This document shows positions 10,001 through 17,665 of a stretch of 64,000 nucleotides of DNA, one piece after another (positions within the stretch are counted from its first letter, which is position 1; the number at the start of each line of letters is the position of its first letter). Origin of the DNA: Streptomyces sp. CB02009. GTDB lineage: Bacteria; Actinomycetota; Actinomycetes; Streptomycetales; Streptomycetaceae. The notes under the pieces were generated by a model. The model saw only the letters and a program-made list of their open reading frames with translations. It did not search any database and had not been told where the DNA came from. Made by a program: the position numbers and the translations under genes. The DNA lies in contig NZ_LIVV01000006.1 in NCBI RefSeq assembly GCF_001905825.1, positions 186,001-250,000 on the forward strand. The letters are read 5' to 3'.

Positions 10001-10076
10001 CGGCGCCCAGCACCCGCACACCCTGTCGGCCCGCCAGCGCAACCGCCCGTACTGGGACTTCGAGGCCAACCTCTGA
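7053..10076 (+). CDS. fxsT: FxsT-like protein: TIR-like domain, NB-ARC-type NTPase, TPR array
   Basis: A 1007-residue protein. Residues ~20-145 form a TIR-like fold (VLVVFPGYHRPWAAWI, then VLLVLDDWFFELGPRPAGEW). A STAND/NB-ARC NTPase follows, with Walker A GMSGIGKT near residue 212, Walker B WLVVFDGWDD near 287 and the PLPL motif near 363. From ~residue 530 there are repeated helical units (RxLGRYxEA, HPxTL, HPDELGDL) typical of tetratricopeptide repeats. This architecture is the FxSxx-COOH system TPR protein. The ATG at 7053 is preceded by GGGAG; an upstream in-frame ATG at 6957 lies inside the previous gene and lacks such a site. Role inferred: NTP-driven sensing or regulation linked to the peptide and its modifying enzyme. 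Confidence 0.85.
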   Translation: MAEQRSGGASADHGGRAAPEHVLVVFPGYHRPWAAWINQRLDTHGVRATLQRWDPPREVPLEDSLGDLLLARGRVLLVLDDWFFELGPRPAGEWNDVLRGFVAGQADRFAAVNLTNRTLLPSTAVLEPVSLWGVGEEEAEARLLSRLDIEPRRSPARRIAPGALVRYPETPPDIWGEVPRRNPRFTGRDDLLTELQERLMDAERGNAAYTLLGMSGIGKTQIAAEYAHRFSSDYDVIWWVSSDDRNVQRDRLGELAVALELPTGSEPGERIRAVREALRRGDPHGRWLVVFDGWDDIRDVDVMVPQGPGHVLITSRNHGWREHTDVLPVRNFDRAESTGYLMRRAPHITAVEADEVAAEFGDVPLPLVQAAAWLGESGMEASEYLRMVREGRLSTVDEPSTGEGMPNTSLTSWSILINRLRRAQPQAIDILSLCASFAPGRIPLGIVRAHPQASLPEDLRWMATDLPAWTRALDTLVNYSVLTRETRGPVTSEEAAPQQESIHMHRLVHDIVSRLTDGEHRDAHRKAVRTLLAEADPGNPTDSRNWPRYSELLPHLEPSGALRSTDPRIQTTVLNCLRYCDRSGEYKAGTRLAGRIRGNWTGFMDPLSPHMQELTTVEGDILRRSGGFREAYELDLARRTLLAAAEHPDELGDLKSKICIARDLRFLGQYKESERLQREVLAEAQSLLGETQQLTLAARHNVGVVLRMLGRYREAYEQDADTLSRCENILRPHHPSTLNSNNAVAQDLRLLGRYREALGRQEANVRLHVKILGPQHLQTLYARSQLALCRRREGGFKDDIGAVMAGVLDHLEQAQGRGHYLTLSAVTNYANYLREHGDLDRARELINEAEAGYRALLGPAHPVSTGVLANTALVMQSAGERTEAMTMLEAALAGLTAALGPDHPWVLGCALNATAARNFNGRVSDAAELSRDTLRRARHVMGSEHPLTLSCQVSLATDLRGLRETEEASKLEEDALLTLTRTLGAQHPHTLSARQRNRPYWDFEANL

Positions 10077-10097
10077 CGTACGCCGGCCGGAAACGCC

Positions 10098-10133
10098 GGA
10101 GGCCCGGCACCCCCTCAGGGGTGCCGGGCCTCC
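10098..10133. terminator. Bidirectional intrinsic terminator
   Basis: A perfect 16-bp inverted repeat (arms 10098-10113 and 10118-10133) with a CTCA loop lies between the convergent FxsT-like gene and kgd. There is no U-tract, as is usual in Streptomyces. It can serve both directions. Confidence 0.85.
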
Positions 10134-10149
10134 TCACGCGGTGCGACGA

Positions 10150-13100
10150 TCAGGCGTCGAAGACCTCGTTGACCAGCTGCTGCTGCTCGGCCTGGTGGCG
10201 CTTGGCCGAGCCGACCGCCGGGGACGAGGAGTGCGGGCGGGAGATCCGGCGCAGGCGCTCGCCCGCCGGGATGTCCGCGCCGACCGCCAGGTCCAGGTGG
10301 TCGATCAGGTTGAGCGCGATGAACGGCCACGCACCCTGGTTCGCCGGCTCCTCCTGCGCCCAGATGTACTTCGCCGCGTTCGGGTACTTGGCGATCTCGG
10401 CCTGGAGCTCGGCACCCGGCAGCGGGTACAGGCGCTCGAGGCGGATGAGCGCGGTCTCCGTGTCGCCGCGCTTCTGACGCTCGGCCTCCAGGTCGTAGTA
10501 GACCTTGCCGGCGCAGAAGACGACCTTGCGGACGTCGGCCGGGTTCGCCGTCGTGTCGCCGATCACCGGGCGGAAGCCGCCGGTGGTGAACTCCTCCGCC
10601 TTGGACGCCGCGGCCTTCAGACGCAGCATCGACTTCGGGGTGAAGACGATGAGCGGCTTGTGGTGCGGGTTGTGGACCTGCCAGCGCAGGAGGTGGAAGT
10701 AGTTCGACGGCAGCGTCGGCATGGCGACCGTCATGTTGTCCTGGGCGCACATCTGGAGGAAGCGCTCCGGGCGCGCGGACGAGTGGTCCGGGCCCTGGCC
10801 CTCGTAGCCGTGCGGCAGGAGCAGCGTGACGCCGGAGGTCTGGCCCCACTTCTGCTCGGCCGAGGAGATGAACTCGTCGACGACGGTCTGCGCGCCGTTG
10901 ACGAAGTCACCGAACTGGGCCTCCCAGATGACCAGGGCGTCCGGGCGCTCCAGCGAGTAGCCGTACTCGAAGCCCATCGCCGCGTACTCGCTGAGCAGCG
11001 AGTCGTAGACGTTGTAGTGGGCCTGGTCCTCGGCGAGGTAGAGCAGCGGGGTGTAGTCCTCGCCGGTCTCCTGGTCCACCAGGACCGCGTGGCGCTGGCC
11101 GAAGGTGCCGCGGCGGGAGTCCTGGCCGGACAGCCGGACCGGGGTGCCCTCCATGAGCAGCGAGCCGATGGCGAGGGTCTCGCCCATGCCCCAGTCGATC
11201 GTGCCGTCCTCGACGGAGGCGGCGCGGCGCTGCATCTGCGGCATCAGACGCGGGTGGACCGTGATCCGCTCCGGGACGCTGACCTGCGACTCGGCGATCC
11301 GCTTCACGACCTCGGAGGAGACCGCGGTGGTGACGCCGACCGGGAAGGCCGCCTTGGCGTCCGGGACCGTCGCCGACGCCGGGGCGTTGGTGGCCTCGCG
11401 GACCTCCGCGAACACCTTCTCCAGCTGGCCCTGGAAGTCCTGGAGCGCCTGCTCCGCCTCTTCCAGGGTGATGTCGCCGCGACCGATGAGCGACTCGGTG
11501 TACAGCTTGCGCACCGAACGCTTCTTGTCGATCAGGTTGTACATCTGCGGGTTGGTGAACTGCGGGTTGTCGCCCTCGTTGTGACCGCGGCGGCGGTAGC
11601 AGATGAGGTCGATCACGACGTCCTTGTTGAACGTCTGGCGGAACTCGAAGGCGAGCCGCGCGACGCGGACCACGGCCTCCGGGTCGTCGCCGTTCACGTG
11701 GAAGATCGGCGCCTCGATCATGCGGGCCACGTCGGTCGCGTACATCGAGGAACGCGAGGACTCCGGGGCGGCGGTGAAGCCGACCTGGTTGTTGATGACG
11801 ATGTGGACCGTGCCGCCGGTGCGGTAGCCGCGCAGCTGCGACATGTTCAGGGTCTCGGCGACGACGCCCTGGCCGGCGAAGGCCGCGTCACCGTGCAGGG
11901 CGACGGGCAGGACGGTGAAGTCCGTGCCGCCCTTGTTGATGACGTCCTGCTTGGCGCGGACGATGCCTTCCAGGACCGGGTCGACCGCCTCCAGGTGCGA
12001 GGGGTTGGCGGCCAGGGAGACCTTGATCTCCTCGCCGTCGAGACCGACGAAGGTGCCCTCGGCGCCCAGGTGGTACTTGACGTCGCCGGAGCCGTGCATC
12101 GACTTCGGGTCGAGGTTGCCCTCGAACTCGCGGAAGATCTGCGCGTACGACTTGCCGACGATGTTCGCGAGCACGTTCAGCCGGCCGCGGTGGGCCATGC
12201 CGATGACGACCTCGTCGAGGCGCGACTCGGCGGCCGAGTCGATGACCGCGTCGAGCAGCGGGATGACGGACTCGCCGCCCTCCAGGGAGAACCGCTTCTG
12301 GCCGACGTACTTCGTCTGCAGGAAGGTCTCGAAGGCCTCCGCGGCGTTCAGCCGGCGCAGGATCCGCAGCTGCTCCTCGCGCTCCACGCGGGAGTGCGGG
12401 CGCTCGACGCGGTCCTGGATCCACTTGCGCTGCTTCGGGTCCTGGATGTGCATGAACTCGACGCCGGTGGTGCGGCAGTACGAGTCGCGCAGCACGCCGA
12501 GGATGTCGCGGAGCTTCATCATCGACTTGCCGGCGAAGCCGCCGACCGCGAACTCCCGCTCCAGGTCCCACAGGGTGAGGCCGTGCTCGGTGATGTCCAG
12601 GTCGGGGTGCTTGCGCTGCTTGTACTCCAGCGGGTCGGTGTCGGCCATGACGTGGCCGCGGACCCGGTAGGAGTGGATGAGCTCGAAGACGCGCGCGGCC
12701 TTGGTGACGTCGTCGTCGTGCGACGCGTCGATGTCCTTGAGCCAGCGGACCGGCTCGTAGGGGATGCGCAGGGCCTTGAAGATGTCGTCGTAGAAGCCCT
12801 GCTCGCCGAGGAGGAAGTTGGCGACGACGCGCAGGAACTCGCCGGAGGCGGCGCCCTGGATGACGCGGTGGTCGTACGTCGAGGTCAGGGTCATGACCTT
12901 CGAGATGCCCAGCTTGTTCAGGGTGTCCTGCGACGTGCCCTGGAACTCGGCCGGGTAGTCCATCGAGCCGACGCCCATGATGACCGACTGTCCGGGCATC
13001 AGACGCGGGACGGAGTGGACGGTGCCGAGGCCGCCGGGGTTGGTCAGGGAGACCGTGACGCCGGTGAAGTCCTCCATCGTCAGCTTGCCCACGCGGGCCC

Positions 13101-13959
13101 GCTTGACGATGTCCTCGTACGCCTGCCAGAACTCGAAGAAGTTGAGCGTCTCGGCCTTCTTGATGCCCGCGACGACGAGCTGGCGGTCGCCGTTGGGCTT
13201 CACCAGGTCGATCGCGAGACCGAAGTTCACGTGCTCCGGCTTGACCAGGGTCGGCTTGCCGTCCTTCTCCGCGAAGGAGTAGTTCATCGACGGCATGGCC
13301 TTGATCGCCTGCACCATCGCGTAGCCGATCAGGTGCGTGAAGGAGATCTTCCCGCCCCGGGCGCGCTTCAGGTGGTTGTTGATCACGATCCGGTTGTCGA
13401 AGAGCAGCTTCACCGGGACGGCGCGGACGGACGTGGCCGTCGGCACCTCCAGCGAGGCGTTCATGTTCTTCGCGACCGCGGCGGCGGGGCCGCGCAGCGT
13501 GATCAGCTCGGGGCCGGCCGGGGCCTCGGCCGCGGGCTTGGCGGCGGCGGGCGCGGCCTTCGTCGCGGCGGGGGCGGCGGCGGCCGGCTTCGCGGCAGGG
13601 GCCGCGGCGGGCTTCGCGGGCGCCGGAGCGGCCGCGGGGGCCGGAGCCGCGACCGGAGCGGGCGCGGGGGCCGGAACGGCCGCGGGAGCGGCAGACGCGG
13701 CCTGTGCGGGGCCCGCCTGCTGCGCCGCGGGGGCGCTCGGAGTGGTGGGGGCCGGGGCGGTCGGGGTCTCCGACGCTCCCGGCTTGTAGTCGGCGAAGAA
13801 GTCCCACCAGGCACGATCGACCGAATTCGGGTCCTGGAGGTACTGCTGGTAGATCTCGTCGACGAGCCACTCGTTGGCACCGAAGGCGGCTGCGGGGCTC
13901 ACGCCTCGCCCGTCTTGGTCGGCCGGGGAGCTCGGGGTACTGGGGGACTGAGACGACAC
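10150..13959 (-). CDS. kgd: Multifunctional 2-oxoglutarate decarboxylase/dehydrogenase E1-E2 (Kgd)
   Basis: A 1269-residue protein of the actinobacterial fused type that supplies the E1 step of the 2-oxoglutarate dehydrogenase complex in the TCA cycle. The N-terminal ~40 residues carry the E1 signature (VDEIYQQYLQDPNSVDRAWWDFF). A long Ala/Pro linker (residues ~65-150) leads to an E2 succinyltransferase domain with the YDHRVIQGA active-site region near residue 363. The thiamine-diphosphate E1 domains follow, including GMAHRGRLNVL, HGDAAFAGQGVV and, in the C-terminal half, FVNGAQTVVDEFI and LPHGYEGQGPDHSSAR. The fused E2 lacks an obvious lipoyl domain, as in Mycobacterium Kgd. Start is GTG 13959 with a rather distant GAGGG. 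Length and order match the family. Confidence 0.97.
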   Translation of the reverse strand: MSSQSPSTPSSPADQDGRGVSPAAAFGANEWLVDEIYQQYLQDPNSVDRAWWDFFADYKPGASETPTAPAPTTPSAPAAQQAGPAQAASAAPAAVPAPAPAPVAAPAPAAAPAPAKPAAAPAAKPAAAAPAATKAAPAAAKPAAEAPAGPELITLRGPAAAVAKNMNASLEVPTATSVRAVPVKLLFDNRIVINNHLKRARGGKISFTHLIGYAMVQAIKAMPSMNYSFAEKDGKPTLVKPEHVNFGLAIDLVKPNGDRQLVVAGIKKAETLNFFEFWQAYEDIVKRARVGKLTMEDFTGVTVSLTNPGGLGTVHSVPRLMPGQSVIMGVGSMDYPAEFQGTSQDTLNKLGISKVMTLTSTYDHRVIQGAASGEFLRVVANFLLGEQGFYDDIFKALRIPYEPVRWLKDIDASHDDDVTKAARVFELIHSYRVRGHVMADTDPLEYKQRKHPDLDITEHGLTLWDLEREFAVGGFAGKSMMKLRDILGVLRDSYCRTTGVEFMHIQDPKQRKWIQDRVERPHSRVEREEQLRILRRLNAAEAFETFLQTKYVGQKRFSLEGGESVIPLLDAVIDSAAESRLDEVVIGMAHRGRLNVLANIVGKSYAQIFREFEGNLDPKSMHGSGDVKYHLGAEGTFVGLDGEEIKVSLAANPSHLEAVDPVLEGIVRAKQDVINKGGTDFTVLPVALHGDAAFAGQGVVAETLNMSQLRGYRTGGTVHIVINNQVGFTAAPESSRSSMYATDVARMIEAPIFHVNGDDPEAVVRVARLAFEFRQTFNKDVVIDLICYRRRGHNEGDNPQFTNPQMYNLIDKKRSVRKLYTESLIGRGDITLEEAEQALQDFQGQLEKVFAEVREATNAPASATVPDAKAAFPVGVTTAVSSEVVKRIAESQVSVPERITVHPRLMPQMQRRAASVEDGTIDWGMGETLAIGSLLMEGTPVRLSGQDSRRGTFGQRHAVLVDQETGEDYTPLLYLAEDQAHYNVYDSLLSEYAAMGFEYGYSLERPDALVIWEAQFGDFVNGAQTVVDEFISSAEQKWGQTSGVTLLLPHGYEGQGPDHSSARPERFLQMCAQDNMTVAMPTLPSNYFHLLRWQVHNPHHKPLIVFTPKSMLRLKAAASKAEEFTTGGFRPVIGDTTANPADVRKVVFCAGKVYYDLEAERQKRGDTETALIRLERLYPLPGAELQAEIAKYPNAAKYIWAQEEPANQGAWPFIALNLIDHLDLAVGADIPAGERLRRISRPHSSSPAVGSAKRHQAEQQQLVNEVFDA

Positions 13960-14281
13960 GGCGGCAACCGCCCTCTTCCGCTTCGCAAGGTGATGGACAG
14001 CGGAAATAAAGGCTACGCCTGTCCGGCCGGGAGGTGCAGGCGGGGAGCGCCAACGTCGCGCAAGTCACACTTGACGGCGTGTTTCGGAGCCGTGAATGGC
14101 GGGAAACAAGCGGGGTTCCGGATGTGTGAGGGTACGGGAAATCCCGAGCACGGCCCGCTTCGACCGCACCCCTGACCGCGTCCCGCTCACGTGCGCGGAG
14201 GTCTCCCTCACGTACACCCAGGTGAATCGCTCCACCCGAGCCTTCGCCGCAGGACGCGGCTCTTCCGGTTCGAACCCTACG
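13960..14281. other. Intergenic region upstream of kgd
   Basis: These 322 bp between the kgd start and the sensor-kinase stop hold no supported gene. The part next to kgd has a short AT-richer patch (AATAAAGG on the + strand near 14005), which is a plausible place for the kgd promoter, but I cannot define -35/-10 boxes with confidence. Confidence 0.4.
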
Positions 14282-15406
14282 TCAATCTCTTGGAGGAAGG
14301 CTGCCCGGAAGAGTGACTCTGATGCGGCACCCACGTGAGGATTCGGCCACTCCGATCCCGCCGCCGTGCAGATCCACCGCCCAGCGGGCGATCGCGAGGC
14401 CGAGGCCCGTCCCGCCGTCGCTCTTGGGGCCCTGCCGGTGCGGGGCCGTGCCCCGGTTGAACCGCTCGAAGACCCGGTGCCGCTCCGCCTCCGGGATGCC
14501 GGGACCCTCGTCCTCGACCTCCAGCTCCAGGGAGTCCGGGTACGGGCCGCGCCGGGCCCGGACCGTGACGCGGCCGTGCGGCGGCGAGTGCTTCACCGCG
14601 TTGTCGATCAGGTTCGCCATCACCTGGTGCAGCCGCTCCGCGTCCGCGTGCGCCACCAGCTCGGGCGGCGACACGTCCAGATGCAGATGCACGTCCGTGC
14701 GGTTGTGCAGGCCCGAGGTGGAGGAGAGGCCGCGCTGCGAGGCGGCGAGGTTCGCTTCGCGCAGAACTCCGGAGAGATACGGCCAGACCTCGAAGCGGCT
14801 CGCCCTCAGCGCCACGACACCGTTGTCAAGACGTGACAGGTCGAGCAGCGTCTCCACCAGCCGGCCCAGCCGCTCGGTCTGCTTCAGCGCCGACCGCATC
14901 GTCTCCGGATCGGCCTCGGAGACCCCGTCCACGACGTTCTCCAGGACGGCCCTGAGCGCGGCGATCGGGGTCCGCAGCTCGTGCGACACATTGGCGACCA
15001 GCTCCTTGCGGTGCCGGTCCACCGCCTCCAGGTCGTCCGCCATGCGGTTGATCGTCGACGCCAGGTCGCCCAGCTCGTCGCGCCGGTCCGCCCCCCGCAC
15101 CCGCCGGGTGAAGTCCCCGCGGGAGATCGTCCCGGCCACCGTGGTCATCTCGTCCAGCGGCGCCGTCAGGGACTGCGCCACGAACTGGGTGATCAGCAGG
15201 GTCGCGATCATCGCGAAGATCGTGATGTACCGGAACTCGGTGGACGTGCGGATCGCCACCAGCGCGAGCCCGGAGGTCAGCAGGACCGCCCCGACGACCA
15301 GCGTGCCCAGCTTGGTCTTGATCGAGATCGCGATCCGGCGCGGCCGGCGCACCCCGCCGTCCGGCCCCCGCAGCTCCCCCGGCCACCCGGGCCTCCGCCG
15401 GCTCAC
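14282..15406 (-). CDS. Two-component sensor histidine kinase
   Basis: A 374-residue kinase with two membrane helices (about 34-52 and 59-76) and almost no extracellular loop, a HAMP linker (77-129), the H-box SHELRTP with H142, an N-box (NLIDNAVKHSPP), a G1 box (DEGPGIPEAE) and G2 (GGTGLGLAIARW). The very short periplasmic part suggests it senses a membrane or intracellular state. The GTG start overlaps the stop of the response regulator by 4 bp (GTGA), so both proteins are translationally coupled. The orthologous pair beside kgd is conserved in Streptomyces as far as I recall; the signal is unknown. Confidence 0.93.
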   Translation of the reverse strand: MSRRRPGWPGELRGPDGGVRRPRRIAISIKTKLGTLVVGAVLLTSGLALVAIRTSTEFRYITIFAMIATLLITQFVAQSLTAPLDEMTTVAGTISRGDFTRRVRGADRRDELGDLASTINRMADDLEAVDRHRKELVANVSHELRTPIAALRAVLENVVDGVSEADPETMRSALKQTERLGRLVETLLDLSRLDNGVVALRASRFEVWPYLSGVLREANLAASQRGLSSTSGLHNRTDVHLHLDVSPPELVAHADAERLHQVMANLIDNAVKHSPPHGRVTVRARRGPYPDSLELEVEDEGPGIPEAERHRVFERFNRGTAPHRQGPKSDGGTGLGLAIARWAVDLHGGGIGVAESSRGCRIRVTLPGSLPPRD

Positions 15407-16140
15407 AGCGCCGGGGTCTCCAGCGCGTAGCCGACGCCATGGACCGTGCGGATCCGCTCGGCCCCGATCTTCCGGCGCAGCGCCTTGATGTGGCTGTCCA
15501 CGGTCCGGGTGCCCGAGGCGTCCGCCCAGTCCCACACCTCGGCGAGCAGCTGCTCGCGGGAGAGGACCGCCCGCGGTGTGCTCGCCAGGCAGACCAGCAG
15601 GTCGAACTCGGTCGGGGTCAGGTGCACGTCCTCGGACCGCACCCGGACCCGCCGCTGCGCGTGGTCGATCTCCAGCTCGCCGAGCCGCAGGATGCCGCTG
15701 CGCGGGGTCACGGCCGCCAGCGCGGCCCGCTCCACCCGGCGGAGCAGCACGTGCACCCGGGCGGCCAGCTCCCGCATCGAGAACGGCTTCGTCATGTAGT
15801 CGTCCGCGCCCACTCCGAGACCGACCAGCATGTCGGTCTCGTCGTCCCGGGCGGTCAGCATGAGGACCGGGACGGGGCGCTGGGCCTGGACCCGGCGGCA
15901 CACCTCCAGGCCGTCGAAGCCGGGCAGCATCACGTCGAGGACCATCAGGTCCGGCTGCCATGCCTCGGCCGCGTCGACGGCAGCGGGGCCGTCGGTCGCG
16001 GTCTGCACGAGAAAGCCCTCGGCGCGCAGCCGAGCGGCGATCGCCTCCACGATCGTGGCGTCGTCCTCGACCACGAGTACCCGGCGCTGGGCACCCGGAG
16101 TGGCCGCCGCACCGTGGTGAGTGGTGTGTGTCTGCTCCAT
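15403..16140 (-). CDS. OmpR-family response regulator
   Basis: A 245-residue regulator. The receiver domain has the acidic pocket E25-D26-D27, phosphoacceptor D69 (LMVLDVMLP) and conserved K118 (DDYMTKPF). A winged-helix DNA-binding domain follows (LTPTEFDLLVCLASTP, TVDSHIKALRRKIG, RTVHGVGYALE). It is the first gene of a two-gene operon with the overlapping sensor kinase. Start is ATG 16140. The first ~19 residues before the receiver are a polar extension (three Thr, three His). Confidence 0.95.
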   Translation of the reverse strand: MEQTHTTHHGAAATPGAQRRVLVVEDDATIVEAIAARLRAEGFLVQTATDGPAAVDAAEAWQPDLMVLDVMLPGFDGLEVCRRVQAQRPVPVLMLTARDDETDMLVGLGVGADDYMTKPFSMRELAARVHVLLRRVERAALAAVTPRSGILRLGELEIDHAQRRVRVRSEDVHLTPTEFDLLVCLASTPRAVLSREQLLAEVWDWADASGTRTVDSHIKALRRKIGAERIRTVHGVGYALETPAL

Positions 16141-16211
16141 TGCCCCGCCTCGCGTCGCCGATGTCGGCTCTGCAGCCTAGAGGTACCGGCGCCGTCCCGG
16201 CTATCCAGGAC

Positions 16212-16883
16212 TTACTCGGGACGGATGCCGAGGTGAACCACGTCGGGGACGCCCCGGGCAACGGGGATCTCTTCCGTCCGTACCCCGCTGAATCCGGCAT
16301 TCCGCAAGGACCCTTCGAAATCGACGGAGGGCCGGGCGGACCAGACGGCGAGCACCCCGCCCGGGTTCAGACGGGCCGCGCAGGCCGCCAAACCCTCGGC
16401 CGCGTACAGGGATTCGTTGTCCTCGGTGACCGTCCAGTCCGGCCCGTTGTCGATGTCCAGGCAGAGGGCGTCGTAGGTGTCCGGGGAGGTGCGGAGGTGC
16501 TCCACCAGGTCCGTGTGCAGGATCACGGTCCTGGAATCGGCGAGCGCGGCCCCGGAGATCGAGGCGAGCGGCCCCTGGCGGTGCCAGTCGATGATCGCCT
16601 CCTCCCGCTCGACGACCGTGATCAGGCCCCAGCGGGGGTCGGCGGCGGCGTGGGCGAGCGAGAAGCCGACGCCGAGACCGCCGACGAGGACGGACGCGCC
16701 GGCGCGGGACCGCTCGGGGAGCGCGGCCTGCGCCGCGTCGACGAGCAGCCGCTCGGAGCGCCCGTCGGAGGTGTCCATCAGGAAGGTGCCGTTGACGATG
16801 ATCTCGTAGTGCTCCTCGCGACGGCGGAGCACGACCTCTCCGTACGGTCCTTCGCGACGGTCGAGGGTGACGGTTCCTGGCAT
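16212..16883 (-). CDS. Spermidine-synthase-like SAM-fold protein
   Basis: A 223-residue protein starting at ATG 16883 (GGAGCG nine bases upstream); an upstream in-frame extension is not supported. It shows the polyamine-synthase/methyltransferase fold: SVLVGGLGVGFSLAHA as the nucleotide-binding loop, ITVVEREEAIIDWH as the acidic strand 2, and YDALCLDIDNGPDW in the place of the catalytic D-x-x-D region. The N-terminal beta segment (YEIIVNGTFLMDT) matches spermidine synthases. Many actinobacterial members are monocistronic and of unknown substrate, so aminopropyl transfer is not assured. Confidence 0.75.
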   Translation of the reverse strand: MPGTVTLDRREGPYGEVVLRRREEHYEIIVNGTFLMDTSDGRSERLLVDAAQAALPERSRAGASVLVGGLGVGFSLAHAAADPRWGLITVVEREEAIIDWHRQGPLASISGAALADSRTVILHTDLVEHLRTSPDTYDALCLDIDNGPDWTVTEDNESLYAAEGLAACAARLNPGGVLAVWSARPSVDFEGSLRNAGFSGVRTEEIPVARGVPDVVHLGIRPE

Positions 16884-17027
16884 GGTCGGTCGCTCCGCTC
16901 TCGGCTCGGCAGTGGGGCCCCGGCCATCCTCGCCGGACGGCGGCGGCGCGGACAAACCCGTTTCGACGGCGGGGAGAGGGGATCGCACGGCCGTGCGAGA
17001 CGATCCCCGCTCCCCGTCGCGCCGCGC

Positions 17028-17516
17028 TCAGCGCCGGTCCCCGTCCGTCCAGATGCGGCTGCTGAGGTCCGAGCCGCGGAGCACCTGCACCCGCCACGGT
17101 TCGATGCGCAGGGCGTGGTACGCGGGGTCCTCGGGGCCGCCCCGCCAGTACCCGGCGGGGTCGTACCCGACGCCCGCGGGGCTCCTCCTGCGGTAGAGGT
17201 CCCACGCGTACTCCCTGCTCTCCCGGTTCTCCGCCCAGGTCGAGACGCTGTCGATGAACACGGCGTTCTGGCGGGGGCTCCAGTACGAGTAGGTGGTGTG
17301 CGGGTTGTTGGCCAGATGCGCCGCCTTGACCGGGGTCTTGTAGGCGGCGAGCCAGCCGACCGGCTTTCCGTCGACCACCTCCCAGACGGGCAGCAGCACG
17401 CGGGCCCTGGGGCGCGCGGCCTTGTCCACGGTGATCATGGTGGCGTACACGATGTCCTGGATGTAGGCGTTGAAGGCCTCCTCGATCTCCGAGAACGATT
17501 CCACCCGGGTTGCCAT
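17028..17516 (-). CDS. Pyridoxamine 5'-phosphate oxidase-fold protein
   Basis: A 162-residue protein. ATG 17516 is preceded by GAAAGG at seven bases; the upstream extension in the same frame is Arg/Ile-rich noise. The split-barrel FMN fold is suggested by ATMITVDKAARPRARVLLPVWE, PVGWLAAYKTPVKAAHLANNP and the aromatic HTTYSYWSPRQNAVF. Family members bind FMN or F420. It lies 149 bp downstream of the MFS gene on the same strand. The substrate is unknown. Confidence 0.8.
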   Translation of the reverse strand: MATRVESFSEIEEAFNAYIQDIVYATMITVDKAARPRARVLLPVWEVVDGKPVGWLAAYKTPVKAAHLANNPHTTYSYWSPRQNAVFIDSVSTWAENRESREYAWDLYRRRSPAGVGYDPAGYWRGGPEDPAYHALRIEPWRVQVLRGSDLSSRIWTDGDRR

Positions 17517-17665
17517 GTCGATGCCTTTCTCGCGAGTGCGGAATTCGATGCGGATCTCGACGTGAATTGCGGTACGGATTGCGGTGCGGTTGCGGTGCGT
17601 CATGTGGTGCGGAGGGCGCTGCGCCATGCGCTTTCAGGAATGCGGCGCGGAATTCCGTACGGGAA

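Noticed and set aside
14065..14338. Open frames on both strands in the kgd upstream region
   Set aside because: Composition and lack of ribosome-binding sites mark them as shadows around the 3' end of the sensor kinase.
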